NCBI RefSeq assembly: GCF_024139115.2
Contig: NC_085141.1
Span: 178,262,994 to 178,326,993 of the forward strand
DNA from: Armigeres subalbatus
Taxonomy: Eukaryota; Arthropoda; Insecta; Diptera; Culicidae
Direction: 5' to 3'
Length of the DNA: 64,000 nucleotides
In this document: one piece after another, positions 1 through 10,193 of the stretch
How positions within the stretch are numbered: the stretch's first letter is position 1
Layout of the letters: each line of letters opens with the position of its first letter
The notes under the pieces: model-generated
Databases searched by the model: none
What the model saw: the letters and a program-made list of their open reading frames with translations, nothing else
Told to the model about the DNA's origin: nothing
Program-made: the position numbers and the translations under genes

Positions 1-257
1 ACTGAGCTTCACATTTTTCTTCAATCTTGACTACCAATAAACTTACTTCACGCCCAAACACTGGCGAAAACTGCTTTCCTAAAATCGAAGTGAGAGACAA
101 ATTTGACGACCGTATTGTGAATGCAAAAAAATGCGGAAGACTCAAATTCACTAGCGCAATAAGTGAAATGGTGAGTACAAAATCTACGCGATGCAACTTC
201 ATTCAATCCGAACAATACAACGTAAACACCAGCCAACACGCAAACAAAGATGTGCAT

Positions 258-580
258 TAGGGTGGCTCAAAAAACACTTTTTCAAAAATTTTGATGGGCC
301 GGTTTTCTGCATTACATTCTGTATTAAATTCTTCAAGATCTGGATGAGTATCAGAGTTCTTCTTCCTAAGTTGTGCCGTCCAACTGCAATTCACTGTTTT
401 TGGATGTTTCTGCATACATTTTTCCATATAAACTTCCAACGAGTTTAGCACCGCCCAAACGTTGACCGATTTGGCTGAAATTTTGTCCAGAGCATCAGGG
501 CATCAAATAGAACCGAATAAGAGGGCGGCCCATCAAAAAAATTGAAAAAAGTTTTTCCCATACTAATTTGAGCCACCCTA
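258..580. mobile_element. hAT-type MITE, 323 bp
   Basis: The ends are inverted repeats: TAGGGTGGCTCAAA at 258 and its complement ending at 580. The element is flanked on both sides by the 8-bp direct repeat ATGTGCAT (250-257 and 581-588). An 8-bp target duplication with short terminal inverted repeats is typical of hAT elements. There is no transposase ORF, so it is non-autonomous. The interior repeats a related GGCGGCCCATCAAAAA stretch near 523. Family assignment is inference from target-site length. Confidence 0.75.
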
Positions 581-840
581 ATGTGCATACACAATAAAAT
601 AATCATCTCTTCACCGTTGCCAGATTTATTTATTGGAAAAAATCATTGCTGTTTGTCGGATTGAACAATAAAACCAAAAACAAATATTTAAACATGTTAT
701 GCAAGCTTCTATTACATTCCAAGTGGTGTATAAAACATTTTAAATCGATAAATACCCATACATTTGATAAACCATGAACATGTCTTATGATATAAACTAA
801 ACAATTCGTCAAGTTTGGCAACATTATGCATCAGCTGGCA

Positions 841-977
841 CAGTGGCGTAGCCACGGGGGTGGTTTTGGGTATAAAACCCCCCCCCAAAGACAAAATTTT
901 TGGAAGAAATTTTTTTTTCGAAAAAAAAAAATCTTCAGAAAACCCCCCCCCAGAACAATTTTCTGGCTACGCCACTG
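841..977. mobile_element. hAT-type MITE, 137 bp, CAGTGGCGTAGCCA ends
   Basis: The 14-bp inverted termini CAGTGGCGTAGCCA (841-854) and TGGCTACGCCACTG (964-977) are perfect. The 8-bp direct repeat AGCTGGCA flanks both ends (833-840 and 978-985). The interior is a run of C, A and T homopolymers with no coding capacity. Termini starting CAGTGGCGTAGC recur in many animal genomes. The 8-bp duplication supports the hAT superfamily. Confidence 0.85.
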
Positions 978-1168
978 AGCTGGCATATTTTTACCACCCC
1001 ATTTCCACCCATCCCAGTTGTAAACAACATTTATTTATCGCTGCTGCATTTTTCCGTGCCAATTGCATCACTATTACAAACAAGTGATACAGTCATTAAT
1101 TTTTAAAACATTGTGATGGAGTCTTGAGCCTTAACGATGTATGTGATATGTTTGATTATAATGTTAGT
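978..1168. other. Short unassigned spacer
   Basis: This spacer lies between the 137-bp MITE and the left target duplication of the I-clade LINE. I see no gene or repeat structure in it. Confidence 0.5.
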
Positions 1169-1180
1169 AAGCTTGTCTTC
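1169..1180. repeat. Left target-site duplication of the I-clade LINE
   Basis: AAGCTTGTCTTC occurs here and again at 7017-7028, directly after the poly(A) tail. The match defines the 5' boundary of the LINE at about 1181. It also shows that this end was not truncated into coding sequence. Confidence 0.85.
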
Positions 1181-1616
1181 TTCATTCCCTGTGTCGCATC
1201 GGACCGAGTCAGACGCATTTAGTTTGGATCTCTCACGCGAACTCGATCAAGTGCTTTTTTACGTTGCCAAATAAACGGCACCGAAGTTTCGCAAGGTGAA
1301 TTCCTGGCGACCAGAAGGAAGCGGGCTGTAATTGGTAAATTACCAACCGGTAATCATTACAGCGCCGTGAATATCAGCATTCGGACAGAGCATCATCATC
1401 ATCCATCCCCGTACGACGACGTTCGTAGGCACCTACAAAGGCAGAAACAAAACGGCTAAGTACCTATTCGCTTTGTATTGTTTGCATGCGGTGGAGTTGG
1501 GTACACTTTTTTTTCGATAGAAAGAATCGGACAGTGCAGAAAGAGTGGGCATTAGCCTGGTCCAAAAAATATTTTTTTCCTAAATAAATTTATTTAAGTT
1601 TTTTTATCTTTGATAC

Positions 1617-2363
1617 ATGGACGAAGTGAGTGGAGGCGAAACGCCTCCCAAAGACAATGTCGTTCGCACGCGATTTTACCAGGCCACATCACCTGGTCCC
1701 TGGGTTGTTTACTTTCGGCAGAAAGTGAAAAGTATTGATTTTTTAGGAATCAAACGTGACTTGACGCGTCGTTTTCCGAAAACTGATTTTCATCAGATCA
1801 ATCGGAACAAACTACGTGTAACCGCAGCTACATTCCAGGACGCAAATGCTATCGCAAAAGACCAGAACTATAATGTGGAATATTTGGTTTATGTCCCCTC
1901 GCGGGAGGTTGAGATTGAAGGCGTAATAAACGCAGCGAGCCTGACTTGCAAGGATGTACTTGCAGGAAAAGGCCGTTTAAAGAATGCCCTGCAATCTACC
2001 GTGGATATTCTGGACTGCAAGGAATTGCATTCAGCAGCCATGGTAGATGGTAAAAAAGTATATTCGAAGTCAGGTTCGCTACGAGTAACGTTTGCCGGTT
2101 CTATACTCCCAAAATATGTAGATATCGAAAATATGTTGTTTCCGGTGCGTCTTTTTGTACCCAGAGTTTTCAATTGTACCAACTGCAAACAGTTGGGGCA
2201 CACTGCCGAGTTTTGCGACAACAAGCCCCGTTGTGGCAAATGTTTTGAAAAGCATAGGGAGGAGTCCTGCCAACAACAAGTTACAAAGTGCGCTTATTGT
2301 GGCATGGTTTGCAAGAATGCCCGGTGTACAAAAAGCGCACCCAAAAAGTTAAGCGTTCGTTAG
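1617..2363 (+). pseudogene. LINE ORF1 (gag-like nucleic-acid binding protein), frameshifted
   Basis: The open frame runs 248 residues from an ATG at 1617. Near residues 188-201 is a canonical CX2CX4HX4C zinc knuckle (CTNCKQLGHTAEFC), followed by CGKCFEKHREESC (CX2CX3HX4C) and a further CX2C cluster ending near residue 237. Gag-like ORF1 proteins of I-clade LINEs bind element RNA through such knuckles. The frame stops just after the knuckles. A basic, Ser/Lys-rich continuation appears in other frames at 2365-2977, so the native protein was longer and has been broken by frameshifts. Confidence 0.75.
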
Positions 2364-2948
2364 TACAGCGCTCTAAGCAGTCGTATGCAGAAATGGTGAA
2401 GTCGCAAGACACATCCGCAATCTGCCAACGCAACGGCTGCTATTTCAGCTGCCGTTCAAGTAAGTGATTTTTATGATGTCATTTCCATAGACGAATCGGA
2501 CTCTGACGTAGCCGATATGGATGATTCTGCGGAGGTACACGTACCCGAAAAGAGGAAGAAACTGTCTTCCCTGGATTGCGCCGTAAGAAAACAAAAATCA
2601 TCCCTAGAAGCTTGCCTAAATCTGATGGTAATGGGGGATTATTTAAAATTCCGAAGCAACCTGTCTATACTGCTCCTTTTGACCCATGTTGCAGTAAGAC
2701 ATTCCCGCCATTGCCTAAAACTGATGTTACAAAGAAACATCAGTCAAGGAATATCTCTGAGCAGAAAACTGCTACTCGCACTTCCAAGAAAAGAATCTCG
2801 TCCAAGCGAGGATTGATATCCTTTAAGGACCTTGTGGATCGTATTTTGAACTTATTCAATATTCCGAATTCATTGAGGCCAATCATTGACCTCTTTATTC
2901 CAACAGTTGAAAGTTATCTGAAGCAATTGACTGTTTCATGGCCCCTTC
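2364..2948 (+). pseudogene. Frameshifted C-terminal part of LINE ORF1
   Basis: No single frame stays open, but two overlapping frames (from 2517 and from 2576) give Lys/Ser-rich peptides, for example a stretch beginning KTKIIPRSLPKS near 2590. It lies between the knuckle region and the ORF2 endonuclease, where the tail of ORF1 is expected. I read it as the decayed remainder of ORF1. No domain is recognisable. Confidence 0.5.
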
Positions 2949-3721
2949 TTGCAGGACTTGTATCTTTCGATGGATAATACGGCCATACAAGATACAATCA
3001 CTGTGCTGCAGTGGAACTGTCACAGTCTGAAACATAAATTGGACGTGTTTAAGTTTTTAATTCGCAACTCCGATTGCGATATATTTGCACTCTGTGAAAC
3101 ATGGCTTTCTTCTGAAGATGAAATCAACTTCCACGATTTTAACATTATTCGCCAAGATCGGAATGATCATTATGGTGGCGTTCTTTTGGGAATCAAAAAA
3201 TGTCACACTTTCTACAGAATTCCTATTCCGACTGTTAATGGTTTAGAAATCGTCGCTTGCCAAGTAAATGTAAAGAATAAAGACCTTTGCATAGCTTCAG
3301 TGTATATTCCCCAAAATGCCTCATTTAATCGTCGGCATCTTTGGAGCGCAGTCTCTCTTTATCATCCCCAGTTTTAATACTGGGTGATATGAATGCACAT
3401 GGTATTGCATGGGGCGAAACTAGAGACGATAACAGAGCGCCTATTTTCTATGATTTGTGCGACGATTTCAACTTGAATATTTTGAACACAGGCGAAGTAA
3501 CTCGAATAGGACCTCAAGGTCAGGAAAGTCGAATAGATCTGTCTTTATGCTCTAATTCACTATCATTAGATTGCACGTGGAAGGTAATCCAAGATCCCCA
3601 TGGTAGTGACCACATGCCGATAGTCACCACAATCAAAAGCGGCTATCAACGATCAGTGCCAGTAAATGTTCCTTTCGACCTCACGAAAACATTGACTGGC
3701 AAAAATTTGCATCGGCGGTAA
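2949..3721 (+). pseudogene. LINE ORF2, apurinic-like endonuclease domain
   Basis: Residues from 2949 open with ITVLQWNCHSLKHK, the first motif of LINE AP-like endonucleases, and then FALCETWLS. After a frameshift near 3345 the frame continues with LILGDMNAH and ends with GSDHMPI, the catalytic Asp/His motif. This domain nicks the target DNA for target-primed reverse transcription. The two pieces are in different frames, so no intact domain is encoded. Confidence 0.8.
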
Positions 3722-5504
3722 AATTGGTATTGAATCAACTGATATTCTTCCTCCACTGGATGAGTATCGATTCCTTACCGAATTGATTCATAAAAGCGCA
3801 CTAGAAGCTCAGAAACGACGCGTTCCAAGTACATCTGTCATAAGAAGACCAGCCACTCCTGGATGGGATGATGAATGTACTAAGTTGTATTCCGAGAAAT
3901 CTGATGCCTTCAAGGCTTTCCGTAAACACGGAAGGTCTGAGCTTTTCGAAGAGTATTTGAGGCTTGAAAGAAAGCTCAAAAATCTTCTCAAGGCTAAAAA
4001 CGTAGCTACTGGCGACGTTTTGTTGAGGGACTATCACGAGAAACCTCAATGACAACACTTTGGAAAACGGCCCGCAACATGCGGAACCGCATTTCCACCA
4101 ATGAGAGTGAAGAATACTCCAATCGATGGATATTCAACTTCGCAAAAAAGGTCTGCCCAGATTCCGTACCAGCAGAACCGCTATTTCGAGAATCAGTCAC
4201 TGATCCCGGTTCTTTGGGTGGACCATTCTCAATGCTGGAACTTTCTATGTCTCTTCTTTCATCAAACAACTCTTCTCCGGGATGCGATAATATCAAATTC
4301 AATCTTCTTAAAAACCTCCCAGATATCGCTAAAAGACGATTACTTGACATGTACAACTGTTTCATGGAGTACAACATTGTGCCCCCAGAATGGCGCCAGG
4401 TCAAAGTAATAGCTATTCAAAAGCCTGGGAAACCAGCGTCTAATCACAATTCATACCGACCGATTGCCATGCTATCGTGCATGAGGAAATTATTGGAGAA
4501 AATGATCCTTTCAAGAATTGACCATTGGGTCGAGCAAAATGCATTACTGTCAAATACTCAATTCGGTTTTCGAAAAGGTAAAGGAACAAATGACTGTCTA
4601 GCGTTGCTCTCTTCAGATATACAGCTGGCCTATGCGCACAAGGAGCAACTGGCTTCAGTTTTCTTGGATATTAAGGGCGCTTTTGATTCTGTTTCCATAG
4701 AAGTACTGTCGGAAAATTTGCACAGTAGTGGATTACCCGTTATTTTGAATAATTTCTTGTACAATTTGTTGTCAGTAAAACATATGAACTTTACTCTCGG
4801 CACTCTGACAACTTCCAGAAATAGCTACATGGGCCTTCCCCAAGGTTCATGTTTAAGTCCCTTGCTTTACAATTTCTATGTTAAAGATATTGACAATTGT
4901 TTGGAAGGACAATGCACGCTTAGACAACTTGCAGATGATGCCGTGATCTCCCTAAGAGGTTCATGTGCAAATGTCCTGCAAAGACCATTGCAAAATTCCC
5001 TAAATAACCTGACTGTTTGGGCCAGACATTTAGGGATCGAGTTCTCTCCGCAAAAACTCAATTGGTAGTGTTTACTAAGAAGCGGTACCCAGCTCAACTG
5101 AAACTAAAGCTGTTGAAAGATGACATAAACCAATCTTTATCTTCTAAATACCTTGGGGTCTGGTTTGATTCCAAGTGTACCTGGAAAACCCATATTGATT
5201 ATTTGTTAGAGAAATGCCGAAAAGGATCAATTTTCTCCGTTCTATCTCTGGAACTTGGTGGGGCGCTCACCCGGAAGACCTCATCAAACTATATAAAACG
5301 ACTATTCTCTCTGTTTTAGAGTATGGCTCTTTCTGCTTCCTCTCAGCAGCTGATTGCCACCTGATCAAATTGGAACGAATTCAATATCGCTGTTTGCGTA
5401 TTGCTCTTGGCTGTATGCATTCAACGCATAACATGAGCCTGGAGGTGCTTGCTGGAGTCACTCCTTTAAAGCACCGTTACTGGAGCTCTCACTTAGAATA
5501 CTGA
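3722..5504 (+). pseudogene. LINE ORF2, reverse transcriptase domain
   Basis: The sequence reads in pieces (3783-4052, 4049-5068, 5017-5319, 5214-5504). Visible RT motifs, in order: WRQVKVIAIQKPGKP, SYRPIAMLSC, NTQFGFRKGKGTNDC, VFLDIKGAFDSV, MGLPQGSCLSPLLYNFYV and LADDAVISL, which is the catalytic Asp-Asp box with L for the usual Y/F. KYLGVWFDSKCTWKTHI marks the thumb. The piece 4049-5068 alone encodes 339 residues, so most of the palm is uninterrupted. Confidence 0.85.
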
Positions 5505-5551
5505 TCAAATGTGGAACAAGTAACACACTTGTATTAGAAAACTTCGATAAT

Positions 5552-6634
5552 ATGCTTGAACTGGCTCATCGTTCAAGATACCTGCGAGTCTATCTCAACT
5601 ACATATCGACAGATCTCTGTCTTCCATGTTATAATCCACCTCGAGTTCTCTTCGTCAACGACAGTTCCTCAATTGAATACGATCTGTCCATGAAACATGC
5701 TATTCAAGGAATACCAGATCATCTTCGACAAATATCTATCCCTTCCATTTTTTCTGAAAAATATGAACATGTCAATTGCAATAACAGATATTTCACTGAT
5801 GGTTCTCGCATTAACGGATCCACTGGCTTCGGTGTTTTCAACGTAAATTCAACCACCTTCCGAAAACTTCAAGAACCGTGTTCGGTTTATGTTGCTGAGC
5901 TGGCAGCAATTAATTTCGCTTTGGGGATAATTTCCGATCAGCCCGTAGACCATTATTTCATCTTCTCGGATAGTCTTAGTTCTATCGAGGCACTCCGGTC
6001 GATGAAACCTGTTAAGCACGCATCTTACTTTCTTACAACTATAAGAGAGCAGATGCGTGATTTGGTCGAAAGATCATTCAAGATTACCTTTGTATGGGTC
6101 CCATCCCATTGCCTAATCTATGGCAATGAGAAGGCGGACTCGCTAGCAAAGGTGGGCGCACAGGAAGGTGAAGTTTATGATAGACAAATCTCGAATAACG
6201 AGTTTTTCCCATTAGTCCGTCAGAGTACTCTTCAAAATTGGCAAATGATTTGGTCACACAATGAACTTGGACGGTGGCTATTTTCCATAGTTCCTAAAGT
6301 TTCTGCGCGAGCGTGGTTCAGAGGTGAGGACTTAAGTCGAGGCTTCATCCGCACGATGTCGAGGCTTATGTCCAATCACTATTCACTAAACACACATCTC
6401 TACAGAATAAACCTGGTCGATAGCAACCTATGTAGGTGCGGAGCCGGTTACGATGACATCGATCACGTAGTTTGGTATTGCTCGGAAAATGACGCCTCCA
6501 GAGACGACTTGGATACCCTTGTGGCCCGAGGTAATCAACCCTTCCGGGATATAAGAGGTGTTTTGGGAGATCGCGATGTGATATATATGCAGGCCATCTA
6601 TGCCTTCCTTTGCTTGGCTGATATCAAAGTTTAA
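5552..6634 (+). pseudogene. LINE ORF2, RNase H and C-terminal domain
   Basis: One open frame of 360 residues. RNase H motifs: RYFTDGSRI (first Asp), VYVAELAAIN (Glu), FIFSDSLSS (Asp) and WVPSHCLIYGNEKADSLAK (His/Asp end). A Cys/His cluster (LCRCGAGYDDIDHVVWYC) lies near the C-terminus, as in many I-clade ORF2 proteins. RNase H here would remove the RNA template during second-strand synthesis. This part is intact, but it is separated from the RT by frameshifts. Confidence 0.85.
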
Positions 6635-7018
6635 TCCTTATGTTCTTATCTTTCTCAGTTTTTTTCTTGTCCGAAGCTACCGAAGTACTCCGAAGCTCTG
6701 GCCATCCGGAAGATGCTCCCTGACGAACCAAAATCGAGCACGACGCCACGCAAAAATCGTTTTCAACGTTCAACGTCAAACGCCCGGATGAGCAGCTGAA
6801 ATAACCTAAACCCAAATCCCTACCCCGTCCGTCCTGTATTAAGTTTTTTAACCTTGAGTCGCCACGAGTATTATGGTCTATGTCCCCTCCCAACTAACTG
6901 TTAAGATAAGATGATATACCATGTAAAAATATCATACTTGAGAATTGCGGCTCCGCAAAGTGTCACACACGACTGAGCCTACCAAATAAATGAACTGGTA
7001 AAAAAAAAAAAAAAAAAA
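6635..7018 (+). other. LINE 3' UTR and poly(A) tail
   Basis: This is the non-coding tail of the I-clade element. It ends in 18 consecutive A at 7001-7018, and the right target duplication follows immediately (7017-7028, overlapping the last A residues). Confidence 0.8.
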
Positions 7019-7028
7019 GCTTGTCTTC

Positions 7029-7324
7029 AAAAATAGGATTGAGATACTGTAGTCTGTGTGATTTTGAACCAAAGATGAAATAAATAAATAAATTAAATAA
7101 ATAAAAATGGTATCTTTCCAAAACATTAACATAATATGGAACAAATAAATGGAACATACTTAAGTTTATTTTTTTGTGTAAAACCTATCTTATCCTAAAC
7201 CTATCAAAATCTGAAATCTGATTTTTATGCGAGTAAATATCAAGATGAGACAACAAAAGTTGGTTTGTTTTCAAATTTCTAGAACAAAGCCTACTATTTT
7301 ATCAGTTTTTCTTAAACAGGAGAC
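7029..7324. other. AT-rich spacer
   Basis: AT-rich sequence between the LINE and the next inserted element, with an ATAAATAAATAA microsatellite near 7079-7105. I see no gene. Confidence 0.5.
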
Positions 7325-7338
7325 AATTTTAAGCTAAT

Positions 7339-7607
7339 ATATTTTCTGGTTTGTTGATTTTTATCGGTGATGAAAAATACACAATTGGGTATGGGTACAC
7401 AACAGCCAAAACGTACTGATTTTAGCGTACACCAGTGTGGTTTAAATTAAACCACACTGGTGGCAAGTGTACGTTTTTCAATATCTGATGATGGCTGAAT
7501 GGAGTAAGCCGAAACGTTATTAAAAACGGAAATTGTGTATTTTTCATCACCGATAAAAATCAACAAACCAGAAAATATAAAGTTTTACGGTGACCGAAAC
7601 CCCACCA
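7339..7607 (+). mobile_element. Small retroelement-like insert with inverted arms and hammerhead-like core
   Basis: A 14-bp direct repeat (AATTTTAAGCTAAT) flanks it at 7325-7338 and 7608-7621. Two perfect 49-bp inverted arms (7338-7386 and 7531-7579) enclose a 15-bp-arm hairpin (7431-7461) and a hammerhead-ribozyme-like core: CTGATGA at 7485, a GGCT/AGCC stem II, then GAAA at 7511. The target duplication is too long for most DNA transposons. Penelope-like elements are known to carry hammerhead motifs in their terminal repeats, so I infer a Penelope-related or retrozyme-like derivative. No protein is encoded. Confidence 0.55.
7485..7518 (+). ncRNA. Candidate hammerhead ribozyme core
   Basis: CTGATGA (7485-7491), GGCT (7493-7496) pairing AGCC (7507-7510), GAAA (7511-7514), then CGTT (7515-7518). 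CGTT can pair with AACG at 7410-7413, which is followed by U7414 and A7415, the NUH position expected at the cleavage site. Stem I would be the long hairpin between 7416 and 7484 (CGTACAC with GTGTACG, then the 15-bp palindrome). Pairing next to the core in stem I is weak, so the copy may be inactive. Confidence 0.5.
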
Positions 7608-7621
7608 AATTTTAAGCTAAT

Positions 7622-8329
7622 TTCTGAAAAAAAAATCAAAATAGTCAAAAACTTGGAAAAACATGGGACTCTTATGCGAATCCTGGCAGTAATATAGTCA
7701 CCTTGCTTTACAACCTCGTGCTTCTTGAGTCTCACTGGATACATACATTTTGTTATTAATATGGCAAAAGTAGCTTATGTCTGAATATAACGCAGTGAAC
7801 TTGCCCCGATTCGCGGGCAAGTTGAAACAATGCATATAAAAAAATAATTTAAATGTAAAAAATATTTATAAAAAAGTTTGTTGATTATTTTTTATGTATA
7901 ATATTTGGCACGAACTAGCAAACACCGCAAACGGATTCAAAATATATCAAAAGGTGATTTTTTACAGCACTTCGAATTTCAACTTTGAAAAAACCGTTTC
8001 AACTTGCCCCGGTGTACTTTATATGATATGTGGTATTTGAATTTGGTACATCCAATCCGCTGCAGCGGATGGCAGATTTTAATACAGTTCTGCATAAGAA
8101 CCTTACAGAAACTGTATAATAATTTGGAATATACAAATTCGGAAGATTTTAATTCAATTATTTTATTGAAATCTTACAGGTTTGTATTATTTTAATACAT
8201 TATCTGTATAACAAGCTTACATAATCGCATATTCCAAGATTTTATTCAATAATTCGCAGATTTGATTTTTGGGTGTATATTTTTAGAATATAAGTTTAAT
8301 ATAAATTTGGAATAGTCCTAAATTTGGAA
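7622..8329. other. Intergenic, no recognised feature
   Basis: AT-rich sequence, including a loosely repeated motif with AATACAGTTCTG and TAAGAACCTTACAG near 8080-8190. I see no gene or bounded element. Confidence 0.4.
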
Positions 8330-8430
8330 AAACTCCCGTGACGTCATTGAATTCCCAGGTTTTCCCCGGTGAATTCAAATTCCCGTGTTTTTCCCGGTTT
8401 TCCCGGATTCCCGGATGGGTAGTCACCCTG
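8330..8430. repeat. One-ended MITE fragment (GGGTAGTCACCCTG end)
   Basis: A CCCGG/CCCGT-rich stretch (TTTTCCCGGATTCCCGGATG) ends in GGGTAGTCACCCTG at 8430. This matches the terminal type CAGGGTGACTACCC, seen on a common non-autonomous DNA transposon group in animals. No partner end is visible, so it is a fragment. Confidence 0.45.
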
Positions 8431-8502
8431 AGTAATGTTATTCTGACTTGAGCAGTTCTTTTTTCTAGAAACTATATTTGAATGATGAAGTGATCATGTG
8501 AC

Positions 8503-8755
8503 CACAGACAAACAGACATAACACTCGACAATTATCCATCGTTCACTGATTTACTGATCAATTCAAATAATCATTAGTTGGCCAATCGATCACTCGTGGC
8601 GCGCGCATCGGATTTGCTCGTGTTTGACGTTTGCACACTACCGCCATCTGGTTCGTGGTTTGCCCAACTAACTGAAATCAACAGATGTCGTTAGTGTTTG
8701 AACGACGATAAATTTGAAGAGTGAATGTTCAATGTGTTATGTCTGTTTGTCTGTG
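8503..8755. mobile_element. MITE, 253 bp, CACAGACAAACAGACATAAC ends
   Basis: Terminal inverted repeats of about 22 bp (starting CACAGACAAACAGACATAAC at 8503, with the complement ending at 8755) are flanked on both sides by the 7-bp direct repeat ATGTGAC (8496-8502 and 8756-8762). There is no coding capacity. The superfamily is unclear because 7 bp could be a trimmed 8-bp duplication. Confidence 0.7.
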
Positions 8756-8984
8756 ATGTGACGCCACTCACTTCCCCTCAAATTTTGTTTATGTTTTTCG
8801 TATTACTATTAAGCCTCCATTTCCTTCACACCTTCTTTTAATCATATTTTCGGTACGCATCTGCAAGAATAGCGACGTCAGTCCTTGACTCAAAGACCGA
8901 CGTTCACAGCAGCTGATGGGCAGCTTCACAATGGTTAACATTCAACAGTGCTATCCGCACTGCGTCTTCTTATTGTCGTGGTTA

Positions 8985-9835
8985 ATGTTTCCGGTGCACA
9001 AACAAGATGTTGAAGATGGCATTAAGCATTATCGAGGAATTACATCCCCATGCGCCTGCTCATAACTAATGGAAATCATCGTTTTGAGCTACACATTCCC
9101 CCGTGTGAGGCACTAATCAGAACGAAGCGTTAAAACAAAGCATTGCCACCAATCTAGTTGAAATCTCTTCACTTTGCTTGCGGAATGTTGGTCGAGTAAA
9201 GCAGATCGATGCCGTTTACACCAATTCGAGGGCAGCTTTTAATCGAGTTAGCCACACGATTCGATGATGGGAAAAACTCGAAATATTGGGCTTTTCTCTT
9301 TGGTTCAGGTCCTATCTGTGTGATAGAAAAACGGCTGTTGAAATAGGTTCCTCTGTTTCGGGTTGGTTTACAAACGGGTTTGGTGTTCCACAGGCAAGCA
9401 ATCTTGGACCGTTTCTATTCTGCCTTTTCTTCAACGATGTGGTCCTCTATATTCGCGAAAGCCACTGTATATTATATCCAAATTAGTTCCTACAGTTTAT
9501 ATGTGACTAAATTGTGTCACTTTTCATTGATGTAACTAAACTTGTTCACAATATGCTATTTAGAATGCAGGTGACATGAAAATATATGTTGTCGTCGATC
9601 AATCATGGGATTGCATCATGCACATCATGCACAACTACGTAATCGGTGATGAACCGCTAAACCGTGCTTATTGTGTTCGAGATATTGAAGTTGTTCTCGA
9701 TGCCAAGCTATCGTCCAAGGAACACCAAGAGGAAATCATCAAGCGAGCTCGTCGTCAACTCGGGTTTGTGTCTAAAACCACAAAAGAATCTCGTGAAAAG
9801 AATACGATGAATCCGTCGCACCTTCCGTCAAATTC
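8985..9835 (+). pseudogene. Degenerate non-LTR reverse transcriptase fragment
   Basis: In changing frames the sequence reads HYRGITSP (about 9026), then AVYTNSRAAFNRV (about 9207, the DFKAAFD palm motif with D lost), GFSLWFRSYLCDRKTAVEIG, GVPQASNLGPFLFCLFFNDV (9382-9440, the QG-SxLxP motif with QG changed to QA), and EPLNRAYCVRDIEVVLDAKLSSKEH (about 9650). This order fits the palm-to-thumb part of a Jockey-like RT. Stops and an altered catalytic Asp show it is dead. No ends or target duplication are visible. Confidence 0.65.
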
Positions 9836-9896
9836 AGCCAGATGCCAACTGATTGGCATCGTAACTCTGAAACTGCGTAAGGAAAATGTCAGATGT

Positions 9897-9944
9897 CAGA
9901 TGTCCCCAATAATTTGGCGCCAGATGTCCCCAATAATTTGGCGC
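9897..9944. repeat. Tandem duplication of 24 bp
   Basis: CAGATGTCCCCAATAATTTG plus GCGC occurs twice back to back (9897-9920 and 9921-9944) without mismatch. It is an isolated direct duplication next to the RT fragment. Confidence 0.85.
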
Positions 9945-10193
9945 TAAGGAACATACATGTACATGCTTATACGTTCCGTTCTAGTGCCTTCTTTTAATTG
10001 CCTCGACAAGTGATGTTCTTAGAACTAGTTGTTAGAGTTAAGTTTCATTAAAATAAACATACACTGTCGGATGATTTTAATAAACATGAGCCAATCTACC
10101 TGCGTGCCAAATGCCCTCTCCCTCGAAACCCTACGGAAGCCCACTCAACCTCAACCGGCGAAGATGAGATCATCTGTCCCCGTAATTTGGTAA
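9945..10193. other. Spacer
   Basis: I see no gene. A single partial echo of the 24-bp unit (CATCTGTCCCCGTAATTTGG) lies near 10170. Confidence 0.4.

Larger units (their letters stand above)
1181..7016 (+). mobile_element. I-clade non-LTR retrotransposon, near full length, degenerate
   Basis: This LINE of about 5.8 kb has a 5' UTR (1181-1616), a gag-like ORF1 with CCHC knuckles (1617 to about 2940), and an ORF2 with endonuclease, reverse transcriptase and RNase H (2949-6634). A 3' UTR and a poly(A) run (7001-7018) follow. It is bounded by the 12-bp direct repeat AAGCTTGTCTTC. RNase H downstream of the RT, together with a knuckle-bearing ORF1, fits the I clade. At least one frameshift in ORF1 and about five in ORF2 make this copy inactive. 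Intact target duplications and an apparently complete 5' end suggest a fairly recent, full-length insertion. Confidence 0.85.

Noticed and set aside
815..1087. Open frames across the C-rich and T-rich tract
   Set aside because: They are produced by homopolymer runs inside the 137-bp MITE and its flank.
9286..9486. 66-codon frame as an independent small gene
   Set aside because: It contains the RT motif GVPQASNLGPFLFCLFFNDV and joins to other RT pieces in shifted frames.
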